DNA of 64,000 bases, taken from Bacteroidales bacterium (GTDB lineage Bacteria; Bacteroidota; Bacteroidia; Bacteroidales; UBA1715). The stretch lies in NCBI GenBank assembly GCA_024402335.1, contig JAKSTZ010000012.1, positions 1-64,000 on the forward strand, written 5' to 3'. The translations under genes were made by a program, and so were the position numbers. Shown piece after piece: positions 56,742 to 64,000 of this stretch. Within the stretch, counting starts at the first letter, position 1, and each line of letters opens with the position of its first letter. The notes under the pieces were generated by a model. The model had not been told where the DNA came from. It made no database searches and saw only the letters and a program-made list of their open reading frames with translations.

Positions 56742-57614
56742 ATGAAACGATTGCTAATCTTGAATCTGACACTGTTATTTTTTTCAATATGTTCATTTGG
56801 ACAAAAAAAATTACTTTCAGAAAACAATGTCTGGAACGAAGCCTATTGGTTCAATGGAATTAATGGTTTTTTCTGTGATTTTTCACATTCACTTCGATTA
56901 GGAGAAGTAGTGAACAAAAAGGATTTTTCCTATAATGAAATACTTGATGATATCTCGGGTGAAGTCAAAATAGTTGGGTTTATTCGGGAAGAAAACAATA
57001 AGTATTATTTTCTGCCGACGAACTTTACAGAGGAATATCTTTTATATGACTTTGACTTGCAAGAGGGAGACGTTATTTCTGTGATTGAAACTGTTGCCGA
57101 TGAACGGGATTTTATGGAGAAACCGTTCGAGGAAAGAAAAAAAGATTTAGAGGATGGGAAATGTACTCATACGGTAACTAAAGTTGAACAAATAGCTGAC
57201 CAACAGGGAAATCTAAGAAAAAATATCACATTAGACAACAATATTGTGTGGATAGAAGGAATTGGCTCTGTACGTGGACTTTTACATAGTTATGGATCTA
57301 CGTTTGGCTCTTACCTAACATCTTTTACAGAAAATGAAGAGGTTGTTTTTCAACAAAATATATGTCCATGTAATAAAACGTCCTTATCAGAAACGTATTT
57401 GGATTCTTATATTTCTCCCAACCCAGTAAAAGATATTTTGCACATAACCTTGCAAACTGCAAACAATTTAATCCAAATTATTGATGCACAAGGCAGAAAA
57501 GTTTTGCAAACAGAATGTAGAGAAACTGCAAGTATAAATGTTTCTCATTTAAAGAATGGAGTTTATACGGTAATTGTAAATAACAATCAAAGTCAAACAT
57601 TTGTAAAAGAGTAA
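56742..57614 (+). CDS. T9SS type A sorting-domain protein, single-domain paralogue, 290 aa
   Basis: A signal peptide (about 1-20) leads to one copy of the domain found twice in the preceding protein (VGFIREENNKYYFLP, EEYLLYDFDLQEGDVI, VWIEGIGSVRGLLHSYGS, CPCNKTS). The T9SS type A domain follows (ISPNPVKDILHITL, AQGRKVLQTE, LKNGVYTVIVNN). The DNA for the sorting domain (57411-57608) differs from that of the upstream gene (56491-56688) at 19 of 198 positions by my count, and the last 48 bases are identical. The gene starts 32 bases after its paralogue. Its stop codon abuts a fragment of the palindromic repeat. Confidence 0.82.
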   Translation: MKRLLILNLTLLFFSICSFGQKKLLSENNVWNEAYWFNGINGFFCDFSHSLRLGEVVNKKDFSYNEILDDISGEVKIVGFIREENNKYYFLPTNFTEEYLLYDFDLQEGDVISVIETVADERDFMEKPFEERKKDLEDGKCTHTVTKVEQIADQQGNLRKNITLDNNIVWIEGIGSVRGLLHSYGSTFGSYLTSFTENEEVVFQQNICPCNKTSLSETYLDSYISPNPVKDILHITLQTANNLIQIIDAQGRKVLQTECRETASINVSHLKNGVYTVIVNNNQSQTFVKE

Positions 57615-57645
57615 CCGTATGCCGTTAGGTATACTCGCTTGGTAG
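57614..57645 (+). repeat. Fragment of the dispersed palindromic repeat (5' end only)
   Basis: The 32 bases starting at the last base of the stop codon match the first 32 bases of the elements at 658 and 3392: the first hairpin GTATGCC/GGTATAC and the following CGCTTGGTAGA. One change (C to T in the 3' arm) gives a G-U pair, so the hairpin still pairs. The rest of the element is absent, and a terminator follows at once. Confidence 0.7.
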
Positions 57646-57667
57646 AACATGAATTATGTGAAGTCAT

Positions 57668-57701
57668 AAAAAAAGCCGTTCTGAGTAACAGAACGGCTTT
57701 T
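57668..57701. terminator. Bidirectional intrinsic terminator
   Basis: GCCGTTCTG and CAGAACGGC (57675-57683, 57689-57697) form a nine-pair stem with a five-base loop, flanked by seven A residues on the left and four T residues on the right. It can end transcription of both the T9SS genes (plus) and the Spy-like gene (minus). Confidence 0.85.
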
Positions 57702-57721
57702 GTATTTCTATTCAAAAATGA

Positions 57722-58120
57722 TTAATCGTCGTCACGATCGATTTTCTTCTTGTCACATTTTGTTGCAGCCTTAATTTTTGCAAGTTCTGCTTTTTGATCG
57801 TCTGTCAATAATGCTTCGAATTGTGTGTCTGCGTTTTCTCTTGCAACTCGTATAGCATCTTTTGTAGCTTTATGAATAGCTTTCACTTGTTGTTTCTGCT
57901 CATCTGTTAGATTAAGTTGATCAGCCATTTTTGTAATGTGGAATTTGTCGCCCTTGAAATCGCCGCGTGGACCTTCAGGTCGTTGGCATTGTTGTTCTTG
58001 TGGACAAGATTGCATAGGCTTATCACATTTCTTACAACATAGTGTGCAACATAGAATCACACCTACGGCAGCGCTTACTATTGCAACTGCGGCTCCGATT
58101 AGAAAACTTTTTACGTTCAT
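57722..58120 (-). CDS. Spy/CpxP-like (LTxxQ) protein with Cys-rich membrane-proximal segment, 132 aa
   Basis: One N-terminal hydrophobic helix (about 5-27) is followed at once by a Cys cluster, CCTLCCKKCDKPMQSC (about 24-39), and another Cys at QQC. The C-terminal half has two LTxxQ-type repeats, LNLTDEQKQQVKAIHKA and LLTDDQKAELAKIKA, as in the periplasmic stress chaperones Spy and CpxP. It would be anchored to the inner membrane facing the periplasm. The Cys cluster is not part of classical Spy and may bind a metal such as copper or zinc, which is inference. The nitroreductase gene (58218-58787) lies upstream in the same direction across a gap of about 100 bp. Confidence 0.8.
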   Translation of the reverse strand: MNVKSFLIGAAVAIVSAAVGVILCCTLCCKKCDKPMQSCPQEQQCQRPEGPRGDFKGDKFHITKMADQLNLTDEQKQQVKAIHKATKDAIRVARENADTQFEALLTDDQKAELAKIKAATKCDKKKIDRDDD

Positions 58121-58217
58121 AGTTCTATAGTTTTAATGTTTATGATAGTATAACGAGGATTATTTTCGTTTTAGTATGTAAAAGAAAACGATAGCTTCCA
58201 TTTATGTAGTCAATTAG

Positions 58218-58787
58218 TTATTTCTTGAAGCCTATAGTTTGTGCCAAAATAACTTTTGAGGTTGTAGGCAAGTTCAATCGTTTTTCTGTGGCGGCTCTAT
58301 CTATATAGCCACGTATTACACAGCCTAAGTCTTCGGATGCACAGTATAAATATACATTCTGGGCTATTAGTCCACAGTCGGCGTATGCCATCGCTACTTG
58401 GCTTTCTTTGGCTATACTTTCCATTTTTGCGTAGTCGGCAACGTATACAATATTCATTGCTGCATCGGCAACATAGTCTTGTCCGCCGGTAAGTTGGCGT
58501 AAGTCACCTTTTTCTATGAGTACAAGTTCGTTTTTTGTGTCGTTCCAACGATAAATTCCCTCTGGCAAATACACGTATATTGTGAATTCCTGACAGTTCA
58601 TTGCCGATGGAATTGTACGTTTGTCGGTACGGTTAAAACCGTATGCAGCCCATAATATATTCGAAATTTGTTGTTTGCTCAATGTTTTTGTTTTGTCGAA
58701 TTCTTTTGTTGACTTACGGTTTTGCAAACAATAGGAAATAGATTTTCCGCCATCGTTTTGTGGTTGTGGTAGTTGGATATTTTGCAT
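58218..58787 (-). CDS. SagB-type nitroreductase-family protein, 189 aa
   Basis: The FMN-dependent nitroreductase fold is indicated by RKSTKEFDKTKTLSKQQISNILWAAYGFNRTD (the conserved R-R/K-S-x-R-x-F start and LLWAAxG), PSAMNCQEFTIYVYLPEGIYRW, the middle helix AYADCGLIAQNVYLYCASEDLGCVIRG, and the end KVILAQTIGF. These match the SagB/ThcOx subgroup found in Bacteroidota as a short stand-alone enzyme. No azoline-peptide partners (SagC, SagD) are near, so a toxin-maturation role is unlikely. The natural substrate is unknown. Confidence 0.88.
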   Translation of the reverse strand: MQNIQLPQPQNDGGKSISYCLQNRKSTKEFDKTKTLSKQQISNILWAAYGFNRTDKRTIPSAMNCQEFTIYVYLPEGIYRWNDTKNELVLIEKGDLRQLTGGQDYVADAAMNIVYVADYAKMESIAKESQVAMAYADCGLIAQNVYLYCASEDLGCVIRGYIDRAATEKRLNLPTTSKVILAQTIGFKK

Positions 58788-58820
58788 TTTAAGTCTCGTA
58801 ATTGATTATATAATAATTTA

Positions 58821-59033
58821 TTACAGATTTTTTTCGGTGTCATTACCATTGCTATCTTTGGTTGTGTCAAGGAAAATATAAACGGCTGTGGCTATTGCAT
58901 GCGTCAATAGTATTCCTATAGTCCAAAGTAGTTTTTCCGATTTTGTTCTGAGATGTCTTTCTTCTACCCAAATCTGATGTAAAAGCCATACATCTAAAAC
59001 TATACAAAGTGTAATTACTAGTACTCGTACCAT
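58821..59033 (-). CDS. Small two-helix membrane protein (PLDc_N-like), 70 aa
   Basis: From the ATG at 59033 the protein has helix one (VRVLVITLCIVLDVWLLHQIW), a charged loop with RTKSEKLLWTIG, and helix two (ILLTHAIATAVYIFLD). The layout resembles the phospholipase D N-terminal (PLDc_N) type of short membrane protein, common and uncharacterised. A longer start at 59117 would overlap the divergent kinase gene and is rejected. It starts about 20 bases after a good minus-strand -7 box (59054-59062). Confidence 0.65.
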   Translation of the reverse strand: MVRVLVITLCIVLDVWLLHQIWVEERHLRTKSEKLLWTIGILLTHAIATAVYIFLDTTKDSNGNDTEKNL

Positions 59034-59053
59034 ATTTCTATAAATTAAGTATT

Positions 59054-59062
59054 GCAAATGTA
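59054..59062 (-). promoter_or_regulatory. -7 promoter box for the minus-strand small membrane protein gene
   Basis: On the minus strand TACATTTG followed by C matches the consensus and lies 21 bases before the ATG at 59033. It overlaps the first base of the divergent kinase reading frame. Confidence 0.4.
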
Positions 59063-60048
59063 TGAAAAAATATAAATACCTTTGGGACAAAATAGGGACA
59101 ATGCTTTTTATCTTCATTGCATTATCGTTGTCGGTTGCATTTCAATTAGTTGCAGCAGTTTTGGCAGTCAGTTTGATAAAGAAAACTCGCTACAATATAG
59201 CGTGGATTTTGTTGTCAATTGGATTTGCTTGTATTGCTATGCAACGTATTTATGATTTGTATTATTTGTCTCAGTTAAACGGGAAATTTCTTCCGGATGT
59301 TTCTTTCTTTAGTAACTGGTTCTCTGTTCTTATCTCGTTTGTGATTTTTGTCGGAACGATTTATATTAAGAAATTGTTCAATTATATGGAGAAAATGGAA
59401 ATGCTTGTCAAAGAAAACGAAAGCAAAATATTCTCTGCCATCGTTCAAACGGAAGAGCGTGAGCGACAAATGTTTGCGAAAGAATTGCACGATGGTTTGG
59501 GTCCAATTTTGTCGTCAATTAAAATGGCATTTTCAGCAATAAATAAAGACAGAAGTAGCGAGATTGACAAGCAAATTATGTTGAAGACGAATTTTGCAAT
59601 AGATGAGGCGGTAATTACGGTAAAAGAAATCTCGAATAAATTGAGCCCGCATATCTTGTCGAATTTCGGTCTTGAGCGTGCAATAAAATCATTTCTCGAT
59701 ACAGTGATGATAAAACAACCAGTAGTGGTTGATTACTCTTCGAAACTTCATCAGCAACGATTTGATTTTACAGTAGAAACGGTAATGTATCGTGTTGTAT
59801 GTGAGTTAATTACGAATACCTTAAAACATGCAAATGCACAACATATTTCCATTGTATTGGAAAGTATTGAAAATGAATTGTCGTTAGTTTATACTGACGA
59901 TGGACAAGGGTTTGATACGGAAGGACTTACATATCGTGGTATGGGATTGTCGAATATGGAATCCAGAGTCAAGTCTATAAATGGAATTATACAAATAACA
60001 AGCGCTGTCAATAAAGGCGTAAAGGTTTCAATACGTGTACCAATATGA
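59062..60048 (+). CDS. Sensor histidine kinase, NarL/NarX type (HisKA_3)
   Basis: The 328-residue protein has three or four membrane helices in its first 105 residues. Next come a coiled linker and a HisKA_3 dimerisation domain with the phospho-acceptor His 143 in FAKELHDGLGPILSSIK. An HATPase domain follows, with N-box ELITNTLKHANAQHI and G-box DDGQGFD and MGLSNMESRV. No periplasmic sensor domain is present, so it may sense membrane or internal cues. The stop overlaps the regulator start (ATGA), forming a clear two-component pair. A second possible ATG at 59101 lies just after a -7-like box at 59077-59084, so the true start is not settled. Confidence 0.9.
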   Translation: MKKYKYLWDKIGTMLFIFIALSLSVAFQLVAAVLAVSLIKKTRYNIAWILLSIGFACIAMQRIYDLYYLSQLNGKFLPDVSFFSNWFSVLISFVIFVGTIYIKKLFNYMEKMEMLVKENESKIFSAIVQTEERERQMFAKELHDGLGPILSSIKMAFSAINKDRSSEIDKQIMLKTNFAIDEAVITVKEISNKLSPHILSNFGLERAIKSFLDTVMIKQPVVVDYSSKLHQQRFDFTVETVMYRVVCELITNTLKHANAQHISIVLESIENELSLVYTDDGQGFDTEGLTYRGMGLSNMESRVKSINGIIQITSAVNKGVKVSIRVPI

Positions 60049-60686
60049 AAGATGCATTACATATACATTTGGTTGACGACCATTCGTTGTTTCGCGAGGG
60101 ATTAAAATTTTTGCTTTCGAACTGTGATTTTATTGCCAATATAGAAGAATCAGAAAATGGAAAGATTTTTCTTGATAAATTGAATGACAGCATTCCTGAT
60201 GTAGTTTTGATGGATATTCAAATGCCTGAAATTGATGGTATTACTGCGTCAAAATTAGCTTTGGCAAAATATCCGAATTTAAAAATAATCGCTCTTTCAA
60301 TGTATGCCGAAGAAGAGTATTATTCAAAAATGATAGATGTTGGTGTACGTGGTTTTTTGCTGAAGAACTCTCAGTTTGAGGATGTGCAAAAGGCCATTCT
60401 GGAGGTGTATGAAGGCAATAACTATTTCTCTCAAGAGATTTTGGACAGAATTATGGCAAATATGTCCAAGAAAACAGCAAAACCGACAATAGATCTTACC
60501 GAACGTGAAATAGAGGTCTTGTACAACATTTGTAAGGGTTTGTCAAATCAAGAGATTGCCGATGAATTATTCATTAGCAAACGCACTGTCGATAAGCATA
60601 GAGAAAATCTCTTGCTAAAAACCGAAGCAAAAAATACTGCAGGATTAGTGGTTTTTGCTATAAAGAATGGAATATTCGAAGTGTAG
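60045..60686 (+). CDS. Response regulator, NarL/FixJ type (REC-LuxR)
   Basis: The 213-residue protein has a receiver domain (about 5-125) with acidic pair Asp 11 and Asp 12, phospho-acceptor Asp 57 in VLMDIQMPEIDG, and Lys 107 in GFLLKNSQ. The C-terminal LuxR helix-turn-helix (about 149-208) reads LTEREIEVLYNICKGLSNQEIADELFISKRTVDKHRENLL. It is coupled by four overlapping bases to the kinase and ends one base before the convergent folK stop. Target genes are not evident. Confidence 0.95.
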   Translation: MKDALHIHLVDDHSLFREGLKFLLSNCDFIANIEESENGKIFLDKLNDSIPDVVLMDIQMPEIDGITASKLALAKYPNLKIIALSMYAEEEYYSKMIDVGVRGFLLKNSQFEDVQKAILEVYEGNNYFSQEILDRIMANMSKKTAKPTIDLTEREIEVLYNICKGLSNQEIADELFISKRTVDKHRENLLLKTEAKNTAGLVVFAIKNGIFEV

Positions 60687-61181
60687 TTATATTCTGTGAA
60701 CTTCGTTTTTGTCGATACAAGAACGTAATAATTGTTCGTTAGTTTGTATCAAAATTGGATGTACGTAGTTTGGTAAGACTTCGCAAAGTGGCTCCATGGT
60801 AAATCTTCGTTGATGAAGTAGGGGATGTGGAACGACAAGGTCGTCGGTATCAATAATGTCGTTGTTGAAATAGAGTATGTCTATGTCTATCACTCGATCT
60901 TCGTATCCGGCATTTGCATGTCGGGTGCGTCCGCATTTCTTTTCAATGGCCTGACAGCGTAATAATGTCTCGTGTGCTGGAAATTCAGTTTCTATAACAA
61001 GAACTTGATTGTAGAATTCTTGCGGAGAATCAAATCCCCATGCTTGGCTACTGTAAATAGAGGATTTGTTCACACATTCGCCCACGTGTTGTTCCAATAA
61101 ATCCTCAACAATGCGAAACATTTCTTTCTTATCTCCAAGATTTGCACCAAGCAAAATGACAACTAAGTTCTTTTGTCCCAT
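60687..61181 (-). CDS. folK: 2-amino-4-hydroxy-6-hydroxymethyldihydropteridine pyrophosphokinase
   Basis: FolK transfers pyrophosphate from ATP to 6-hydroxymethyldihydropterin in folate synthesis. The 164-residue protein has LLGANLGDKKEMF, SSIYSSQAWGF, FYNQVLVIETE, RVIDIDILYFNN with the metal-binding Asp pair, and VPHPLLHQRRFTMEPLCEVLP, all standard HPPK motifs. It faces away from sppA, and its promoter region overlaps that of sppA. In Bacteroidota it often lies near sppA and lpxK, as here. Confidence 0.96.
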   Translation of the reverse strand: MGQKNLVVILLGANLGDKKEMFRIVEDLLEQHVGECVNKSSIYSSQAWGFDSPQEFYNQVLVIETEFPAHETLLRCQAIEKKCGRTRHANAGYEDRVIDIDILYFNNDIIDTDDLVVPHPLLHQRRFTMEPLCEVLPNYVHPILIQTNEQLLRSCIDKNEVHRI

Positions 61182-61201
61182 TGAATAAAAGTTTACATTT
61201 G
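61172..61201 (+). promoter_or_regulatory. Promoter of sppA-lpxK
   Basis: TTTG (61172-61175), an 18-bp spacer and TACATTTG (61194-61201) fit the Bacteroidota -33/-7 pattern. The start site would be near 61208, about 25 bases before the sppA ATG. The -33 part lies inside the first codons of folK. Confidence 0.6.
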
Positions 61202-61232
61202 TACTGTTTCCAAAGATAAAAAAATCACGCGT

Positions 61233-62987
61233 ATGAAACAGTTTTTTAAGATTCTTTTTGCTTCGATGTTTGGAGCAATTCTGGCTTTTATATTGATTGT
61301 AGTGATATTTGTTGTGATTATTGCTTCATCAACTGGTTCGACTACGAATTATGCAGAAAAAAACGTGTTGGTTTTTAAAAATGTGGTTTCTGTAGGGGAA
61401 TGTACAACCGCCGATAAACCGAGTGTTTTGTCTCAATATGGAGAACAGTCACAAGTTGGCTTGTATGATGTGGTTCGTTCATTAGAAATCGCCGCAGAAG
61501 ATGATAAGATTCAAGGTATTGTTCTACAGGATGTAGTGCTCGATGCTGGATATACAACAGTATTTGAGCTTGCCGAGGCATTAAAGAAATTTAAGGAAAA
61601 GGGAAAGTTTGTTGTTGGCTATTATACAATGCTTAGTCAAAAGTCATATTTGCTTTCTAGTGTAGCCGACGAAATTTCTATGAATAGCGAAGGCGAAGCA
61701 GAATTCCACGGAATCTCATCTCAGTCAATCCATTACAAAGATTTGTTGGAGAAAGTTGGATTAAAACCGGTGGTATTGCGTTGTGGCAAATATAAAAGTT
61801 ATGTGGAATCCGTTACGCAAAATAAAATGAGTGACGAGAATCGTTATCAAAAACAGGTGTATATTGATGGCATTTGGAAGGAATATGAATCGCAGATTGC
61901 GAAATCTCGTCCGATATTGGTAAATGATTTGAATAAGCTTGCCGACAGTGTGTTAGTATGTACTCCAGATGAGTTGTTGTCGTATGGTTTTATTGATAAA
62001 ATTCAGCATGTTGATGAATTCTGGAAAACGGTAAAAAATCGTATGAACATAGATGAAAAAGATAGTTTGAATCAGGTTTCTATTGAAACATACGTGACAG
62101 AACAAAATGAAAAACGTGTCACTAATACGGTAGAAAAAGATAAGAACATAGCATTAGTAGTAGCGCAAGGTTCTATTGAATACGGAACATCAAATGAGTC
62201 ATCAATAGGAAGCGAGACGTATATGTCGATTTTTAAGAAAATCCGTAAGGATACATCGATTAAGGCTGTTGTTTTCCGCATTAATTCTGGTGGAGGTTCA
62301 TCTCTTGCATCTGAATTGATTTGGCGTGAGGTGGCCTTAACGGCAGAAAAGATTCCTGTTATTGTTTCTATGGGCGATCTTGCAGCGTCAGGTGGATATT
62401 ATATTGCTTCTCCAGCAACAAAAATAGTTGCTTCGCCGTCAACACTTACAGGTTCTATAGGTGTATTCGGCATGTCTATGACTGCGGAAGGTTTGTTTAA
62501 CAAAATCGGGGTAAATATCGACGAGGTGAAAACTCACAAACATTCTGATTTTGGTACAATTTCTCGTGATTTGGATCCAGTAGAAGTAGCTGCAGTGCAA
62601 AAAGTAATAGATAAAACTTACTTGACATTCAAGCAGCGTGTAGCTGCAGGAAGAGGATTGACACCGGCAGCGGTGGAAAATATTGCTCAAGGTAGAGTAT
62701 GGACTGGAAGGGATGCTTTGTCGATAGGATTGGTCGATACATTGGGTGATTTGTCGGTTGCATTCCAAGTTGCAAAAGATGCAGCATTTTTAGAAAATGG
62801 AGCGTATGGTGTGAAAATTTATCCGAATGTTCGTCCTTGGTATGAGGTTTTGATGTCGGATGTATCTAGTCAGACATCGGTGATGGAGAAGGTTGCCAAA
62901 GAAATGGGACTCACGAAAGTCTTACGTAATGCTCCTAAAGAGAACGGCGTATATGCTCAATTGCCATATTATTTCATGCTGCAATAA
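61233..62987 (+). CDS. sppA: Signal peptide peptidase SppA (67K type)
   Basis: SppA is a membrane-bound serine protease that degrades cleaved signal peptides. It has 584 residues with an N-terminal membrane helix (about 8-33) and two S49-type halves. The general-base Lys is in the N-terminal half (GKYKSYVES, Lys 188). The nucleophile Ser 386 is in the C-terminal half (GDLAASGGYYIAS), with GSIGVFGMSM after it. This two-half layout is that of the long, E. coli-like form. Its stop overlaps the lpxK start (TAATG), so the two are co-expressed. Confidence 0.96.
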   Translation: MKQFFKILFASMFGAILAFILIVVIFVVIIASSTGSTTNYAEKNVLVFKNVVSVGECTTADKPSVLSQYGEQSQVGLYDVVRSLEIAAEDDKIQGIVLQDVVLDAGYTTVFELAEALKKFKEKGKFVVGYYTMLSQKSYLLSSVADEISMNSEGEAEFHGISSQSIHYKDLLEKVGLKPVVLRCGKYKSYVESVTQNKMSDENRYQKQVYIDGIWKEYESQIAKSRPILVNDLNKLADSVLVCTPDELLSYGFIDKIQHVDEFWKTVKNRMNIDEKDSLNQVSIETYVTEQNEKRVTNTVEKDKNIALVVAQGSIEYGTSNESSIGSETYMSIFKKIRKDTSIKAVVFRINSGGGSSLASELIWREVALTAEKIPVIVSMGDLAASGGYYIASPATKIVASPSTLTGSIGVFGMSMTAEGLFNKIGVNIDEVKTHKHSDFGTISRDLDPVEVAAVQKVIDKTYLTFKQRVAAGRGLTPAAVENIAQGRVWTGRDALSIGLVDTLGDLSVAFQVAKDAAFLENGAYGVKIYPNVRPWYEVLMSDVSSQTSVMEKVAKEMGLTKVLRNAPKENGVYAQLPYYFMLQ

Positions 62988-63994
62988 TGAAGTATTTTAA
63001 GTACATATTATTCCCGTTTTCTATTTGTTATTGGCTATTTACGTTTGTCCGTAATAAATGTTTTGATTGGGGAATACTTTCACAGACTTCGTTTGATTTG
63101 CCTATTATTTCTGTGGGAAATATAACGGTAGGAGGTACGGGCAAAACGCCTCATGTACAGTATATTGTAGAATTACTTAAGAATAAAAATATTGCTTCGT
63201 TAAGTCGTGGTTATAAACGGAAAAGTAAAGGTTTTGTTTTAGCTACAGAACATACTACCGTTTCGGAACTTGGTGATGAACCTTTTTTGCTACAAAAACG
63301 TTTTCCGAAATTGCATGTAGCAGTTTGTGAGAAACGTGTTGTAGGTGTGCAGGAATTACAAAAAAATATCCCTAATTTGGATGCTGTCATTCTTGACGAT
63401 GCATATCAGCATCGTTATATCAAGCCTTCAAAACAAATTCTTCTAATTGATTACAATAGGCCTTTATGGCGCGATTGCGTATTTCCTGTAGGTTTTCTAC
63501 GTGAAGGGAAATATGCTGTTTCAAGAGCAGATGTTGTAGTTGTCTCGAAGTGTCCTAATACAATGTTGCAGCAGGAAGCTGACAATTGGCGAAATCGTTT
63601 GTCGCAGTTTTCCGGAAAGATATTTTTTTCGTCTATGGAGTATGGGGCTATATATAATTTTGCAACGAAACAACTACATGAAAAATCAGATTTCGGCGAT
63701 TCACAAATCTGTGTTATTACGGGCATAGCCCAACCTGGTCCGTTATTCGATTATTTAGACGCAAAAGGTTTTCAATATATCTCTAAAGTATATCCAGACC
63801 ATTATTCATATTCTGAAAAAGATAGGGAAACATTACAGCAAATGTCCGAACAATATACAATACTTACAACAGAGAAAGATGTCTATAAGTTGGCAGAAAT
63901 TCTTCCAAATGATAGATTGTATGTATTGCCGATAATGCCACAGATTTTATTCAATCAAACCAATGAGTTTGAGCAGACAATCTGTTCCTTTTAG
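62987..63994 (+). CDS. lpxK: Tetraacyldisaccharide 4'-kinase
   Basis: LpxK phosphorylates the lipid A precursor at the 4' position on the inner membrane. The 335-residue protein has a short membrane-associated N-terminal segment (YILFPFSICYWLFTFVRN), a Walker A motif within VGNITVGGTGKTP (Lys 53), SRGYKRKSKGF, GDEPFLLQ and the Walker B-like LDDAYQHRYI. VVITGIAQP-type and DHYSYSEKD segments near the C-terminus are also typical. It overlaps sppA by one base and ends six bases before the window edge. Confidence 0.96.
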   Translation: MKYFKYILFPFSICYWLFTFVRNKCFDWGILSQTSFDLPIISVGNITVGGTGKTPHVQYIVELLKNKNIASLSRGYKRKSKGFVLATEHTTVSELGDEPFLLQKRFPKLHVAVCEKRVVGVQELQKNIPNLDAVILDDAYQHRYIKPSKQILLIDYNRPLWRDCVFPVGFLREGKYAVSRADVVVVSKCPNTMLQQEADNWRNRLSQFSGKIFFSSMEYGAIYNFATKQLHEKSDFGDSQICVITGIAQPGPLFDYLDAKGFQYISKVYPDHYSYSEKDRETLQQMSEQYTILTTEKDVYKLAEILPNDRLYVLPIMPQILFNQTNEFEQTICSF

Positions 63995-64000
63995 TCTTGG

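Noticed and set aside
58218..58787. SagB-like enzyme as part of an azoline-peptide toxin cluster
   Set aside because: No precursor peptide, SagC/SagD-type cyclodehydratase or exporter lies nearby. Stand-alone members are common.

Overview
The window is a piece of a low-GC Bacteroidota chromosome, most likely an uncultured or poorly described member of the Bacteroidales. Three things point there. Six encoded proteins end in (or appear to end in) a type IX secretion (T9SS) type A C-terminal sorting domain. Gene neighbourhoods such as hemD-rnpA-yidD and sppA-lpxK are those usual in the phylum. Upstream regions carry the Bacteroidota housekeeping promoter (-7 box TAnnTTTG, often with TTG/TTTG about 19 bp upstream). 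No rRNA, tRNA, transposase, integrase or CRISPR array was seen. Function assignments come from reading motifs by eye; no database search was possible.

Layout. (1) 1-3690 is accessory: a row of small lipoproteins and secreted proteins, including two tandem paralogues and a 39-codon signal-peptide ORF, interrupted by two nearly identical ~290-bp, highly palindromic repeat elements. (2) 3695-20000 is mostly core: an lrp-like regulator with hflX; then DUF4271 protein, hemD, rnpA, yidD, a CtpA-type protease and a very large sensor kinase; then cdaA (c-di-AMP synthesis) coupled to rarA, an MBL hydrolase, an orphan FecCD permease behind a ROK sugar kinase, and a VanZ/TlpA pair. (3) 20054-24804 is the rimP-nusA-infB operon, preceded by a promoter and a perfect terminator hairpin in its short leader. 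(4) 24953-29791 is a minus-strand cassette of a fibre-like surface protein, a 910-residue T9SS-exported alpha/beta hydrolase and an outer-membrane lipoprotein. (5) 29914-37940 holds yraN, a polyprenyl diphosphate synthase, guaB, three envelope foldase/chaperone genes in tight succession, and tcdA. (6) 38058-57614 is a 20-kb surface-protein island: two giant paralogous multi-Ig T9SS proteins (about 2,100 and 3,480 residues) followed by two smaller T9SS proteins whose sorting domains are about 90% identical in DNA. (7) 57722-63994 holds a Spy-like cysteine-rich protein, a SagB-type nitroreductase, a small membrane protein, a NarL-type two-component pair, folK, sppA and lpxK.

How it fits together. 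Much of the window concerns the cell envelope: secreted and surface-anchored T9SS cargo, lipoproteins, periplasmic foldases (three consecutive genes), envelope proteases (CtpA, SppA), lipid A synthesis (lpxK) and isoprenoid carrier synthesis. The rest is translation and transcription housekeeping.

The most unusual signal is not a protein. It is the dispersed ~290-bp element at 658-949 and 3392-3680, with a 5' fragment at 57614-57645. It always sits just after a stop codon and can fold into a chain of hairpins, including an 18-bp helix and a 24-bp outer stem. The few base differences between copies keep or improve pairing. The second is the leader terminator of the nusA operon, which could be an autoregulatory attenuator.
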